Source of the DNA: DASPHG01 sp963748315
Lineage (GTDB): Bacteria; Actinomycetota; Thermoleophilia; Solirubrobacterales; Thermoleophilaceae
Direction: 5' to 3'
Assembly (NCBI GenBank): GCA_963748315.1
Contig: CAVVIK010000006.1
Coordinates: forward strand, 1,178,001 to 1,242,000
DNA length: 64,000 nucleotides
In this document: positions 1 to 8,228 of the stretch, piece by piece
Layout of the letters: each line of letters begins with the position of its first letter
Numbering within the stretch: the first letter of the stretch is position 1
Program-made: the position numbers and the translations under genes
The notes under the pieces: generated by a model
What the model saw: only the letters and a program-made list of their open reading frames with translations
Databases searched by the model: none
What the model was told of the DNA's origin: nothing

Positions 1-211
1 GCCGTCGTCCTTCATCAGGTCTGCGCTGACGACCTCGAGCCGATCGCCCGGTTCCGTCGCGCTCGCGATCGGCTTCGCGGACCTCGCTCTCTCGTGCGAG
101 GTCGCGGAGGGTGGTCCGGACCGAGTACCCGGCGTCCAGCAGCGAGACGATGCACCAGCCGCCCAGATATCCGGATCCGCCCGTTACGAGGACGGTTCCC
201 TTTCCCTCCAT
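1..211 (-). CDS. SDR/NAD-dependent epimerase-reductase, N-terminal fragment
   Basis: The minus-strand reading begins with ATG at 211 and runs off the left edge. Residues 1-20 carry a classic Rossmann dinucleotide-binding start (GTVLVTGGSGYLGG) followed by a beta-alpha unit, as in the dihydroflavonol-reductase/extended SDR family of NAD(P)-dependent reductases and epimerases. After about residue 45 the frame is lost. Shifting one base near position 70-85 restores family-like sequence (EPGDRLEVVSADLMKDDG), so there is probably a one-base indel. The substrate cannot be told from this fragment. The start lies back-to-back with the membrane-protein gene on the other strand. Confidence 0.7.
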   Translation of the reverse strand, partial: MEGKGTVLVTGGSGYLGGWCIVSLLDAGYSVRTTLRDLARESEVREADRERDGTGRSARGRQRRPDEGRR

Positions 212-268
212 GTGCTGATTCTTATCGAGTTCCGGCCATGGATCGCTACGGACGGGCACAGTGAAGGC

Positions 269-772
269 GTGGAGGAAGAGGTACCGCGGCGCGCGTCTGC
301 GCCGAAGCGGATCGCTTTCGCGGCGCTGCTCACGATCGTCGGCCTGAACGTCTGGACGGGCGGGCCGCTGCTCGCCCTCTGGGTCGGGTCGCGGGTGCAG
401 GGTGGCGGCTCGCCCACCATGGGCGCTGTGTTCGTGGTCGTCGTCGTGCTGGCCGCGGTCTGCCTCGTGTTGGCCATGCTGTTCGCGCGGCTGAACGAGG
501 CGTATCTAGAGATGAGCGGGCAAACTCCGACCGTCCGACAGCACACTCCTTGGCTGCGGAGCATGCGGGGGGAGCGTCCTCAATATCAGGGTGTCGAGCG
601 TACGCTCACGACTCCTGAACGAATCCTCGTCGGGATGGTCGTGATCGCGTTCGTCCTGTTCGAGATCTGGTTCTTCTTCTTCTCGGCTTCGCCGATCGAC
701 AACCGGAGCGGTCGCGGCGCTCTCCCGCAGGACAGGCAGGTAGAGACAGTTCGCTACTTGCGCTTGACCTGA
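269..772 (+). CDS. Three-TM integral membrane protein, unknown function
   Basis: Small membrane protein (about 167 residues) with three strongly hydrophobic segments at roughly residues 14-40, 51-73 and 119-140, separated by a polar loop containing WLRSMRGERP. I know of no assigned function; similar proteins occur in Thermoleophilia by my recollection. I chose GTG at 269 because the in-frame ATG at 212 would abut the start codon of the divergent SDR gene and would add a polar, non-membrane leader. The 3' end overlaps the convergent amidase gene by 19 bases. Confidence 0.6.
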   Translation: MEEEVPRRASAPKRIAFAALLTIVGLNVWTGGPLLALWVGSRVQGGGSPTMGAVFVVVVVLAAVCLVLAMLFARLNEAYLEMSGQTPTVRQHTPWLRSMRGERPQYQGVERTLTTPERILVGMVVIAFVLFEIWFFFFSASPIDNRSGRGALPQDRQVETVRYLRLT

Positions 773-2106
773 AGAGTCACGGGCGTCGTGCGGGAAACAC
801 CGCCGCCCGTTGCGGTGACGTTCAGCTTGAAGGTCCCGGTCGGCGTCGAGCTCGTCGTGCCGACGGTCAGCGCAGACGACGCGCTTTGGCCGCTCGAATC
901 GAGCGTGACCCGAGTGGGCGAGAGGGTGCTCGTCGCCTTGCTTGGACTGCCCGCCACGGACAGCGCAACTTCGCCCGTGAAGCCACCGGTCGGGCTGACC
1001 GTGATCGTGTAGCGCGCCGTCGCGCCACGGCGAACCGAGATGGTCGTCGGCGAGGCGCCGAGCGTGAACGCGGGGGACGACGGCGCGATGAGCGCGGCCA
1101 CGTTCGATCGGATCGACGGAAGTGTCGAGTAGAAGACGCCGCCGGGACATTCGGTGCTACCGACGTCACGGTGCCCCGCGATGTTCGGGAAGGTCGCCTG
1201 GGTTCCGTTCACCGGGTTCGTGTAGCGGGAGGCGCCCTGCGGGTCGATGCTGTGCCGATCGGACTCCCACGCGAGCAGGCGCTCGAGCGCCGAGCGTGCC
1301 GCGGGCGTCGCGTTCTGGTTCGTCAGCGTGCCCAGGAGTGCGATCCCGACCGTGCCCGAGTTGTAGCCCACGGCGTGTGCAGCGGTCACTACTTCGCCGG
1401 CGCTGTTCTCCTCCGTTGGGCTCGTTCCGGCCGGGTAGTCGACGGTGTGGCGGCCCTCGTAGATCCGCCCTGCCTCGTCGATCAGGAAGTTGTAGCCAAT
1501 GTCGCCCCAGCCCTGGGTGACCGCGTGGTAGTAGTAGATCGAGCGAACCGTCGCCGCGGGATTTGGGTCGTTGTTCTGCGTCGCGGTGTGATGGACGATG
1601 AGCTTCTGGACCGGGTAGTACGCCGACGGCCAGGTCTCCGCGCCGTTCGAGCCGAAGCGGAGCGACTCATCTGCGCCCCAGTCGGCACGCCGAAGCACTC
1701 CGGGCTGTGCGTACGCTGATGCCCTCGCAGGAGGGGAACCGTTGTCCTTCAGCCACAGCACGGTGAGCCGGCGCAGGGGACGGTCCGTGTAGACGCGCAC
1801 GGCGTTGGCGCGCCGGGCGAGCATCACGGCTCCCCACGTGGTTGGGCCATGGCCCTCTTCGGGGCGAACGCGCCGTGGACGCGCGAAGCCGCCGGTTCGC
1901 CGCGAGAGTGCGAGCCGTACGCGCGCATCGGGCTTGCCGCGCCAGTAGACGGCGACGTGCGTCGGAGCCAGCGGGGCATCGAAGGTGCGGGCATGACGCA
2001 CGGGTGCGGACGTGCGCTGCGCAGCCGTATCGGCCTGCGCCGCGCTGGGGACGACTAGAAGCAGGCACGCGACGACGCCAGAGCGCCAGGGGAGTGAGGC
2101 GAGCAC
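754..2106 (-). CDS. Secreted N-acetylmuramoyl-L-alanine amidase (amidase_2/PGRP) with Ig-like C-terminus
   Basis: Probable peptidoglycan-cleaving enzyme that hydrolyses the bond between N-acetylmuramic acid and L-alanine outside the membrane. A GTG start at 2106 gives a hydrophobic signal segment ending SAAQA (residues about 1-25). The central PGRP/amidase_2 domain has zinc-ligand motifs IVHHTATQ and GHRDVGSTECPG (His, His, Cys), plus the family block YNFLIDEAGRIYEGR. A beta-rich, Ser/Thr-rich C-terminal domain of about 85 residues resembles an Ig-like or BACON cell-surface module and ends VKRK. The length of about 450 residues is typical for actinobacterial secreted PGRP amidases. A much longer open frame continues upstream but is antisense to real genes. 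Confidence 0.85.
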   Translation of the reverse strand: MLASLPWRSGVVACLLLVVPSAAQADTAAQRTSAPVRHARTFDAPLAPTHVAVYWRGKPDARVRLALSRRTGGFARPRRVRPEEGHGPTTWGAVMLARRANAVRVYTDRPLRRLTVLWLKDNGSPPARASAYAQPGVLRRADWGADESLRFGSNGAETWPSAYYPVQKLIVHHTATQNNDPNPAATVRSIYYYHAVTQGWGDIGYNFLIDEAGRIYEGRHTVDYPAGTSPTEENSAGEVVTAAHAVGYNSGTVGIALLGTLTNQNATPAARSALERLLAWESDRHSIDPQGASRYTNPVNGTQATFPNIAGHRDVGSTECPGGVFYSTLPSIRSNVAALIAPSSPAFTLGASPTTISVRRGATARYTITVSPTGGFTGEVALSVAGSPSKATSTLSPTRVTLDSSGQSASSALTVGTTSSTPTGTFKLNVTATGGGVSRTTPVTLQVKRK

Positions 2107-2157
2107 GAAATCCAGACTAGGTCCTCTTCGAGCCTCCGGCCACCGTAGTCTGGACTC

Positions 2158-2544
2158 ATGAGCAGCAAGGAGCGCGTGCGCGATGCCATCGACGCGATCA
2201 ACCGCGGCGACGTGGACGGGTTCCTCGCCTGCACCGACGCCGACTTCGAGTGGCAGGCACTCGAAAGGAGCCCGCTGGCCGGCTCGCACCGCGGGCGGGA
2301 TGAGGTGCGCGCTTACGTGGAGGAGTGGCTTACCACCTTCGACGGCGTGCGCCTGGACATCGAGGAGCTCGTGGAGATGCATGACCAGGTTCTCGTCGTC
2401 GTCCGGGGCAGCGGCTGGGGCAAGGCAAGCGGCGTCGAAGTGAAGAACCACTTCTGTCAGCTGTGGACCGTAAGCGGGGGTGTTCCCACCCGGATGCGCG
2501 AGTTCGCGACGCGCGATGAGGCGGTCGCCGCCGCTGCAGGTTGA
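2158..2544 (+). CDS. SnoaL-like / NTF2-fold protein
   Basis: A 128-residue protein with the NTF2-like cone fold pattern: N-terminal helix (KERVRDAIDAINRGDVDGFLACTDADFEW), a G-x-D-E-V helix (RGRDEVRAYVEEW) and C-terminal strands ending REFATRDEAVAAA. Members include small polyketide cyclases, isomerases and ligand-binding proteins, so the reaction cannot be predicted. It starts 51 bases from the divergent amidase start and lies 33 bases before the hydrolase-glycosyltransferase fusion on the same strand, so co-transcription is likely. Confidence 0.8.
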   Translation: MSSKERVRDAIDAINRGDVDGFLACTDADFEWQALERSPLAGSHRGRDEVRAYVEEWLTTFDGVRLDIEELVEMHDQVLVVVRGSGWGKASGVEVKNHFCQLWTVSGGVPTRMREFATRDEAVAAAAG

Positions 2545-2577
2545 CATCGCGGCGCGGATGGAGGAGAAGAGGAAGAC

Positions 2578-4752
2578 ATGACCCTCTCCACCGAGGCGTC
2601 TGAGCAACAGCGCCCCGTCGACGGGAGCCGCGCTCGTTACCCGGACGAGGAGGGGTACATCGAGCGCGACGGCGTCCGCGTGTTCTGGCAGTCCTACGGG
2701 ACCGGCGACCAGACGATCCTCTTCCTCCCGACATGGACGCTCGTGCACTCGCGCGTCTGGAAGGCGCAGATCGGTTACTTCGCGCGCCACTTCCGCGTGA
2801 TCACCTTCGACCCTCGCGGCAATGGCCGCTCGGATCGGCCAACGGAGCAGGCGTCTTACGCCGAAAAGGAATTCGCCCGGGACGCGATCGACGTGATGGA
2901 CGCCTGCGGAGTAGACCGGGCCGTGCTGGTGGCGCTGTCGAAGGGCACGCAACGAGGGATGCTGGTCGCGACTGAGCATCCCGAACGCGTCTCGGGGATG
3001 GTGTTCATCGGTCCCATGGCACCGCTGAGCCGGCTGCACTCCCTGCGCATGCGCGGACTGATGCGGTTCGCCACGCGGATGAAGAAGCCGCCCCCGATCG
3101 CGATCAGCTGGGCGAAGGCCAACCCGGCCTACTGGCGCTCCGGTGGCTATGCGGACTTCGTCGAGTGGTGGGCGCACAAGATGCTCCCCGAACCCCACTC
3201 GACGAAGCAGACCGAGGACGCGATCGCATGGTCGCTCGAGACGGACGGCGGGACGCTGGCGATGAGCACGCTCGCCCGTCTCGCGGTCCCGTTTACGCGC
3301 AAGGATCAGACCGCGCTCGCGAAGCGCGTGCGTTGCCCGGTCCTCGTCATTCATGGGACCAAGGACCAGATCACCCCGTACGCGGACGGCAAGGTGCTCG
3401 CGAAGGTCACCGGTGGCCGGCTCGAGACAGTCAAGGGCGCGGGCCACCTGCCGCATGCGCGCAAGCCCGTGCAGGTGAACCTCGCGATCCGGGAGTTCGT
3501 CGAGGGCTCCGCGCGGCGCGATCCGACCGTGCATCGCTCGGACGGCCGCAAGCGCGCGCTCTACATCTCGTCGCCGATCGGCCTAGGACACGCGCAGCGC
3601 GACGTCGCGATCGCGCGCGAATTGCGGAACCTGGTGGACGGTCTAGAGATCGACTGGCTCGCCCAGAACCCGGTGACACGGGTGCTGGAGGGGGAGGGCG
3701 AGAGGATCCACCCCGGCAGCGAGCACCTCGCGAACGAGTCGCGGCACATGCACACGGAGTCGGAGTCGGCCGAGCACGACCTGCACTGCTTCCAGGCGTG
3801 GCGGCGGATGGACGAGATCCTCATCAACAACTTCATGGTCTTCCACGACGTCGCGCGCGAGGAGCGCTACGACCTCTGGATCGGCGACGAAGCGTGGGAG
3901 CTGGACTACTACCTCCACGAGAACCCGCGCGAGAAGCGTGCCCGCTACGCATGGCTGACCGACTTCGTCGGGTGGCTCCCGATGCCCGACGGAGGCGACC
4001 GCGAGGCGTATCTCACGGCGGACTACAACGCCGAGATGATCGAGCACATCGCGGCGCACCCCACCTTGCGCGACCGCGCGATCTTCGTGGGCAACCCCGA
4101 TGACATCGTCGACGAGCGGCTCGGCCCGCAGCTTCCGATGATCCGCGACTGGACGGAGCGGAACTTCGAGTTCGCCGGATACGTGACGGGCTTCGACCCC
4201 CGCAGCCTCGGCGACCGCGACCAGCTCCGTCACGATCTCGGATATCGGCCGGACGAGAAGGTCTGCATCGTCAGCGTCGGCGGATCCGGAGTCGGCGGCG
4301 ATCTGCTCCGGCGCGTGATTGCGTCATTCGACGAGGCGAAGCGCCGGGTGCCGGCATTGCGCATGATCGTCGTGGCCGGGCCTCGGATCGATCCGGACTC
4401 GCTTCCGCAGCCGGACGGCCTCGAGATCGTCGCCTATGTGCACAACCTCTACCGGCACCTCGCGGCGTGCGATCTGGCCGTCGTGCAGGGCGGGCTCACG
4501 ACCTCGATGGAGCTGACGGCCAGCAAGCGGCCGTTCCTGTACTTCCCGCTGCGCCACCACTTCGAGCAGAACATGCACGTCGCGCACCGGCTCGACGGCT
4601 ACGGAGCCGGCAGACGGATGGACTTCGACACGGCTGACCCGGATGTCATCGCGTCCGCGATCGCCGAGGAGATCGGGCGTGACGTCGACTACCGCGACGT
4701 CGAGACGGACGGCGCGCGCCGCGCGGCGGAGAAGCTCGCGGAGCTGCTCTAG
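2578..4752 (+). CDS. Fusion of alpha/beta hydrolase and GT28/UGT-like glycosyltransferase
   Basis: One uninterrupted 724-residue frame holds two enzymes. Residues about 20-310 form an alpha/beta hydrolase: GNGRSD and a nucleophile-elbow region VALSKGTQRG, with acid/His region HGTKDQITPYADG and GAGHLPHARKP. Residues about 325-724 resemble MurG/UGT glycosyltransferases: an N-terminal SSPIGLGHAQRD glycine loop and a C-terminal nucleotide-sugar site (VSVGGSGVGG; VQGGLTTSMEL; FPLRHHFEQNMHVAHRL). The elbow has Ser-Lys instead of the usual G-x-S-x-G, so the hydrolase may be atypical. A substrate acylated and glycosylated in one pathway (lipid or glycolipid) is my inference. The gene ends on a CTAG shared with the convergent methyltransferase. 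Confidence 0.85.
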   Translation: MTLSTEASEQQRPVDGSRARYPDEEGYIERDGVRVFWQSYGTGDQTILFLPTWTLVHSRVWKAQIGYFARHFRVITFDPRGNGRSDRPTEQASYAEKEFARDAIDVMDACGVDRAVLVALSKGTQRGMLVATEHPERVSGMVFIGPMAPLSRLHSLRMRGLMRFATRMKKPPPIAISWAKANPAYWRSGGYADFVEWWAHKMLPEPHSTKQTEDAIAWSLETDGGTLAMSTLARLAVPFTRKDQTALAKRVRCPVLVIHGTKDQITPYADGKVLAKVTGGRLETVKGAGHLPHARKPVQVNLAIREFVEGSARRDPTVHRSDGRKRALYISSPIGLGHAQRDVAIARELRNLVDGLEIDWLAQNPVTRVLEGEGERIHPGSEHLANESRHMHTESESAEHDLHCFQAWRRMDEILINNFMVFHDVAREERYDLWIGDEAWELDYYLHENPREKRARYAWLTDFVGWLPMPDGGDREAYLTADYNAEMIEHIAAHPTLRDRAIFVGNPDDIVDERLGPQLPMIRDWTERNFEFAGYVTGFDPRSLGDRDQLRHDLGYRPDEKVCIVSVGGSGVGGDLLRRVIASFDEAKRRVPALRMIVVAGPRIDPDSLPQPDGLEIVAYVHNLYRHLAACDLAVVQGGLTTSMELTASKRPFLYFPLRHHFEQNMHVAHRLDGYGAGRRMDFDTADPDVIASAIAEEIGRDVDYRDVETDGARRAAEKLAELL

Positions 4753-5546
4753 CGAGCGGCTACTGCGGCCCGCGCTGCCCTGAGGTACTCCGACTCGAGG
4801 ACGAGATCCTTGAGCAGCGACTGGTACTCGACGTGGGTCTCGTGCTCGGTCGTGCGCCAGAGGCGACCCTCGGACCCGCGCATGTACTCGCGGTACTCGG
4901 GTGCGCCGGGCATCTTCACGTTGTCGGCGACCACGATCGCGCCGGGATGCAGCCATTCGCGCGCGAGGATCCGCTCGAGGTCGGGCAGGTACTCGTCCTT
5001 CGCGTGGTCGATGAAGACGAAGTCGAGCGAGCCCTTGTCGAAGCCGTGCTCGCCCTCGAGCGCCTCGATCGTCTTGCCGCCGTCGCCGAGCGTGCCTACG
5101 ATGACGGTCACTCGTGATTCGACACCTGCGTGGCTCAGGATCCGCCGCGCGATGTCGGCGTTGGCCTCGAGGAACTCCAGGGAGTACAGGTGCGCGTCGT
5201 CAGGCATCACGCGCGCTGTGCGCAGCGCGCTGTAGCCGCAGTAGGTGCCCAGCTCCAGCAGCCGGCGCGGCTCCGCGCGCCGGACCGCGGCGTCGAGCAG
5301 CGCGCCCTTCTCGTCGCCGACGTTGATCAGGAAGCTCTGGCCGTACGCGAATTCGTCGACGGCGGCGATCGCGCTGTCGAGATCCCCCGGAACCGCCTTC
5401 GACATGACGTGCTGCGCGAGCGCCTCCTCGCGGCCGTCGCCCACCTGCCACTCGGTGGTCAGGCGGTTCATCCCGAGCATCATCCGCACGAACGACCAGC
5501 GCAGGAACGGCAGCCGGCGTCCACCGATCTCGGAGATGCGAGCCAC
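4749..5546 (-). CDS. Catechol O-methyltransferase-like SAM methyltransferase
   Basis: A 265-residue class I SAM-dependent O-methyltransferase with the animal/bacterial COMT block pattern: the conserved pre-domain MNRLTTEWQVGDGREEA, the SAM loop LELGTYCGYSALR, the metal/catalytic block DFVFIDHAKDEYLPD, ADNVKMPGAPEYREYM, and a C-terminal HVEYQSLLKD. The Asp, Lys, Asp-Asn and Glu positions known to bind Mg2+ and catechol in COMT all appear present. The expected reaction is methylation of a vicinal diol or catechol hydroxyl. It is the last gene of a minus-strand operon (7819 to 4749), 9 bases after the preceding hydrolase gene. Confidence 0.85.
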   Translation of the reverse strand: MARISEIGGRRLPFLRWSFVRMMLGMNRLTTEWQVGDGREEALAQHVMSKAVPGDLDSAIAAVDEFAYGQSFLINVGDEKGALLDAAVRRAEPRRLLELGTYCGYSALRTARVMPDDAHLYSLEFLEANADIARRILSHAGVESRVTVIVGTLGDGGKTIEALEGEHGFDKGSLDFVFIDHAKDEYLPDLERILAREWLHPGAIVVADNVKMPGAPEYREYMRGSEGRLWRTTEHETHVEYQSLLKDLVLESEYLRAARAAVAAR

Positions 5547-5555
5547 GCCCCGATC

Positions 5556-6341
5556 CTAAGCGCTGAGGAAATCGCGGATCGCGGCGTTGACCTCCTCGGG
5601 CTTTTCGAGGTTGCTCACGTGCCCGGCGTCGGGAATCACGACGAGACGAGCGTGCGGGATCGCCCGCTCGAACTGGTGCGCGACCGCGAGCGGTGATCGT
5701 GCGTCGAGCTCTCCCCAGATGAGCAGGGTCGGGACGGCGACGGTGGGAAGGACGTCGCTCAGGTCCGTCTCGGCCATCAGCGACAGCTGCACGCCCATGG
5801 TCTCCGGCCGGACGGCGGCGCCCACCTCCTCGAGCAGCGCCAGGTACTCCGCCGGCGGGTCACCGGCGAACAGCCCCGGGAGGATGGGAGCGAAGGACTC
5901 GGGCGGTGCGGCGAGCATCTGGCGCGTCAACTCGGCACGCGCGCGCACCTCCTCCGCGGGTAGCGAACCCTTCCAGCCCGCATAGGTGTCCATCAGGGCC
6001 AGGGTCGCGACCAGCTCCGGCCGCCGCCGGTAGAGCTCGAGTGCCACGGTCCCGCCCCACGAAAGGCCGGCCACGTGCGCGGCGCCGAGCTCCAGGTGCT
6101 CGATCAACGCGGCGAGGCAGCCCGCGTAGTCCGCGAGCTCGAAGTCGTCGGGAATGTCGGACGACCCGCCGGCGCCCGGCTCGTCCCACGCGATCACGGT
6201 GAACTGATCGGCCAGGCCTTGGAGCTGCGGCTGCCACAGGCGCCCATCCGACGTCGCGCCGTGCAGGAACACGAGCGGCGGCCCGTCACCGGCGCGCCGG
6301 TAGGCGATCTCGAGCCCGTTCCACTGGACGGCCGAGCCCAT
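5556..6341 (-). CDS. Alpha/beta fold hydrolase
   Basis: Cytoplasmic 261-residue serine hydrolase of the alpha/beta fold. Visible motifs are the oxyanion HGATSDGRLW, the nucleophile elbow GLSWGG (Ser), the acid strand LLIWGELDARSP and the histidine block IPDAGHVSNLEKPEEV. The full catalytic triad is therefore present and the length is normal. It sits between two methyltransferase genes on the same strand with gaps of about 10 bases, so it is co-transcribed and probably acts on an ester, lactone or C-C bond in the same unidentified pathway. Confidence 0.85.
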   Translation of the reverse strand: MGSAVQWNGLEIAYRRAGDGPPLVFLHGATSDGRLWQPQLQGLADQFTVIAWDEPGAGGSSDIPDDFELADYAGCLAALIEHLELGAAHVAGLSWGGTVALELYRRRPELVATLALMDTYAGWKGSLPAEEVRARAELTRQMLAAPPESFAPILPGLFAGDPPAEYLALLEEVGAAVRPETMGVQLSLMAETDLSDVLPTVAVPTLLIWGELDARSPLAVAHQFERAIPHARLVVIPDAGHVSNLEKPEEVNAAIRDFLSA

Positions 6342-6350
6342 CGCTCCCCG

Positions 6351-7373
6351 TCAGCGCTTGTGGGCGATGGCCGCGCTCGCCGGCCCCGCGAGCGGCACGA
6401 CCTCGGTGTCGCTGAACCCGACCTCCTTGCACCATCCGTCGAAATCGGCGCCCGTGAAGTCGAACGCGTCACCGAACTCGATCAGCATGTTCAGCGACAT
6501 CAGTAGCCCGAAGACGTTCTCGCGCCGCGCGTCGTCGATGATGTTCTCGACCGCGATGAGCGCGCCGCCGTCGGGCAGCGCGTCGTACGCCTTTTGGATG
6601 AGCTCCATCTTCCGCTCGAGGTTCCAGTCGTGGAGGATCAGGCCCATCGTGATCACGTCGGCGTTCGGGAGCGGGTCCGCGAAGAAGTCCCCGCCGACGG
6701 CCTCCACTCGGTCACTCATGCCGGCGGCCTCGATCGTGCGCCGAGCGATCGGTTCGACGACGGGCAGGTCGAAGCTGGTGGCGCGCAGGTGCGGATGGCG
6801 ACCCGCGACGATGATCGAGAGCTGGCCGGTCGCGCCGCCCATGTCGCACAGCGTCTGGTAGCCCGAGAAGTCGACCTTCTCGGCAAGCGCCATGAACGGG
6901 CCCATCGAAATCCCTGCCATCGCGTTCATGAACTGCTCGAGCCGGGCGGGATCGCTGTAGAGCTCCTCGAACATCTGCTTCCCGGCATGCTTGACCTCGT
7001 TCTGGGGCTTGCCGGTGCGGAGGCCGTCGGTCAGGTCGCCCCAGAACGGGTAGAGCCGTGCGTTCGACATCTCGAGAATGCCGCCGATGTAGGCCGGGCC
7101 CGACTTGTCGAGGAAGACGGCGCTGTCGGGCGTGTTGCGGTAGCGGGCGTCCGCTCCCTCGCCGTCGCGGTCTAGCAGGCCGAGCGCGACGAGGGCGTCC
7201 GGGAAGTCGGGGATCGCGCGATCGTCGAGGCCGAGCTTCTCGCGCAGCTCCTCGCCCGTCAGGGCATCGCCTCCGAGATTCGTGAAGAGCTCGAGCTCGA
7301 CCGCTGACAGCAACACCTTCGAGCCCATGAAGCCCATGCCCACCTGCATGATGTGCCCTGGGTCTGGCGTCAT
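6351..7373 (-). CDS. O-methyltransferase family 2 (acetylserotonin/caffeate-type) protein
   Basis: A 340-residue SAM methyltransferase with an N-terminal winged-helix dimerisation domain (LTGEELREKLGLDDRAIPDF) and a C-terminal catalytic domain: SAM loop LCDMGGATGQLS, FDLPVVEPIA, GGDFFADPLPNADVI, and the catalytic histidine region MGLILHDWNLE. These are the hallmarks of plant- and actinobacterial-type hydroxyl methyltransferases acting on small aromatics or polyketides. The start ATG at 7373 overlaps the TGA stop of the upstream gene (ATGA), so translation is coupled; a longer open frame upstream is spurious. Substrate unknown. Confidence 0.87.
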   Translation of the reverse strand: MTPDPGHIMQVGMGFMGSKVLLSAVELELFTNLGGDALTGEELREKLGLDDRAIPDFPDALVALGLLDRDGEGADARYRNTPDSAVFLDKSGPAYIGGILEMSNARLYPFWGDLTDGLRTGKPQNEVKHAGKQMFEELYSDPARLEQFMNAMAGISMGPFMALAEKVDFSGYQTLCDMGGATGQLSIIVAGRHPHLRATSFDLPVVEPIARRTIEAAGMSDRVEAVGGDFFADPLPNADVITMGLILHDWNLERKMELIQKAYDALPDGGALIAVENIIDDARRENVFGLLMSLNMLIEFGDAFDFTGADFDGWCKEVGFSDTEVVPLAGPASAAIAHKR

Positions 7374-7819
7374 TGCGCGGACAGTTCGTCCAGGCCCTGG
7401 GCCACCCAGGCCTTCAGGTCGTCGGACTGGATGAAGGGTGCGTCGTCGGCTTCCGCCTTCGCCAGCACCTCCTCGGCGCTCGCGCCCGACCTGAGGCCGG
7501 AGTAGAGGTAGACCACGGCGGACGAACGCGGGCCGACGCGGCACGTCACCAGCGTCGGGCGCGGAAGCGAGTCGAGCGCAGCCACGTGCTGTCGCGCGAG
7601 GTCCATGTCCATCTCGCGTGGGGGGTCGGACACGATGTTCGCCGACTCCGGCACGGCGTCCTGGACGCTCGCGTAGGACATGCCCTGCTCCATCGCCGCG
7701 AACTCCTCTCCGCAGAGGAAGAGCCACGATGCGGCCGCGGCATCGCGCGCGAACGCCTGCGGGTCCGCGATCGGCCCGCGATTGAACGTCAGATCCGTAG
7801 GCCCGGCGAAATCCGACAT
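7370..7819 (-). CDS. Cysteine-phosphatase-like (DUF442/BLH-type) protein
   Basis: A 149-residue protein whose centre reads PTLVTCRVGPRSSAVVYLY. This resembles the C-x4-R-S loop of DUF442 'beta-lactamase-hydrolase-like' phosphatases, a branch of the dual-specificity phosphatase fold. The Cys and Arg of the anion-binding loop are present. The N-terminus lacks a signal peptide. It is the first gene of the four-gene minus-strand operon and overlaps the O-methyltransferase start. The family assignment rests on one motif, so the activity is tentative; a rhodanese-like sulfur carrier role is the main alternative. Confidence 0.6.
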   Translation of the reverse strand: MSDFAGPTDLTFNRGPIADPQAFARDAAAASWLFLCGEEFAAMEQGMSYASVQDAVPESANIVSDPPREMDMDLARQHVAALDSLPRPTLVTCRVGPRSSAVVYLYSGLRSGASAEEVLAKAEADDAPFIQSDDLKAWVAQGLDELSAQ

Positions 7820-7895
7820 CGCGGGTCAAACCTAACGATGATTTTTCAGTCCCACCACCGTCTTAACCACACCACGATCCTGAGGAGGACCTGCG

Positions 7896-8174
7896 ATGGC
7901 TGAGATTCCGACGCTCTACGTCTGCCACGGCGACGACGGCGGACCGCGCGTTCACCCTTGCCGACGGGTGCAGGAAGCGATGCGCGACGCGGGCATCGAG
8001 TACGAGAAGGTGGTCGCCGCCCACGGGCACCCCATCCCCTTCCTGCGCAAGGGCTCGCGCGAGGACCTGCGCCAGGCGACGGGGGACACGAAACTGCCCG
8101 CGCTCAAGCTGCCGGACGGCACGGTCATCACTCACTCGAAGAAGATCATGGCCTGGATCTCCGAGCAGCGCTGA
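7896..8174 (+). CDS. Glutaredoxin/GST N-terminal-like thioredoxin-fold protein
   Basis: A 92-residue single thioredoxin-fold domain. The first strand (IPTLYVCHGD) is followed by a Cys-led helix (HPCRRVQEAMRDAGIEYEKV). It also has the cis-proline strand TKLPALKLPDG and the closing segment VITHSKKIMAWI, typical of GST N-terminal and glutaredoxin domains that bind thiols. Only one Cys precedes the helix, so it may act by a monothiol mechanism. It has a good GAGGA ribosome site just before ATG 7896 and starts the plus-strand run that continues to the oxidoreductase at 9202. Confidence 0.75.
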   Translation: MAEIPTLYVCHGDDGGPRVHPCRRVQEAMRDAGIEYEKVVAAHGHPIPFLRKGSREDLRQATGDTKLPALKLPDGTVITHSKKIMAWISEQR

Positions 8175-8228
8175 TTACCTGCCCGCGGGCCGGGAAAGCC
8201 AAGGTCAAACCCACCGAAGGGAGGACCC

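Noticed and set aside
2107..3534. Upstream extension of a 926-codon minus-strand open frame beyond the amidase
   Set aside because: It is antisense to the NTF2-like gene and hydrolase fusion, has no family sequence, and reflects high-GC third-position bias.
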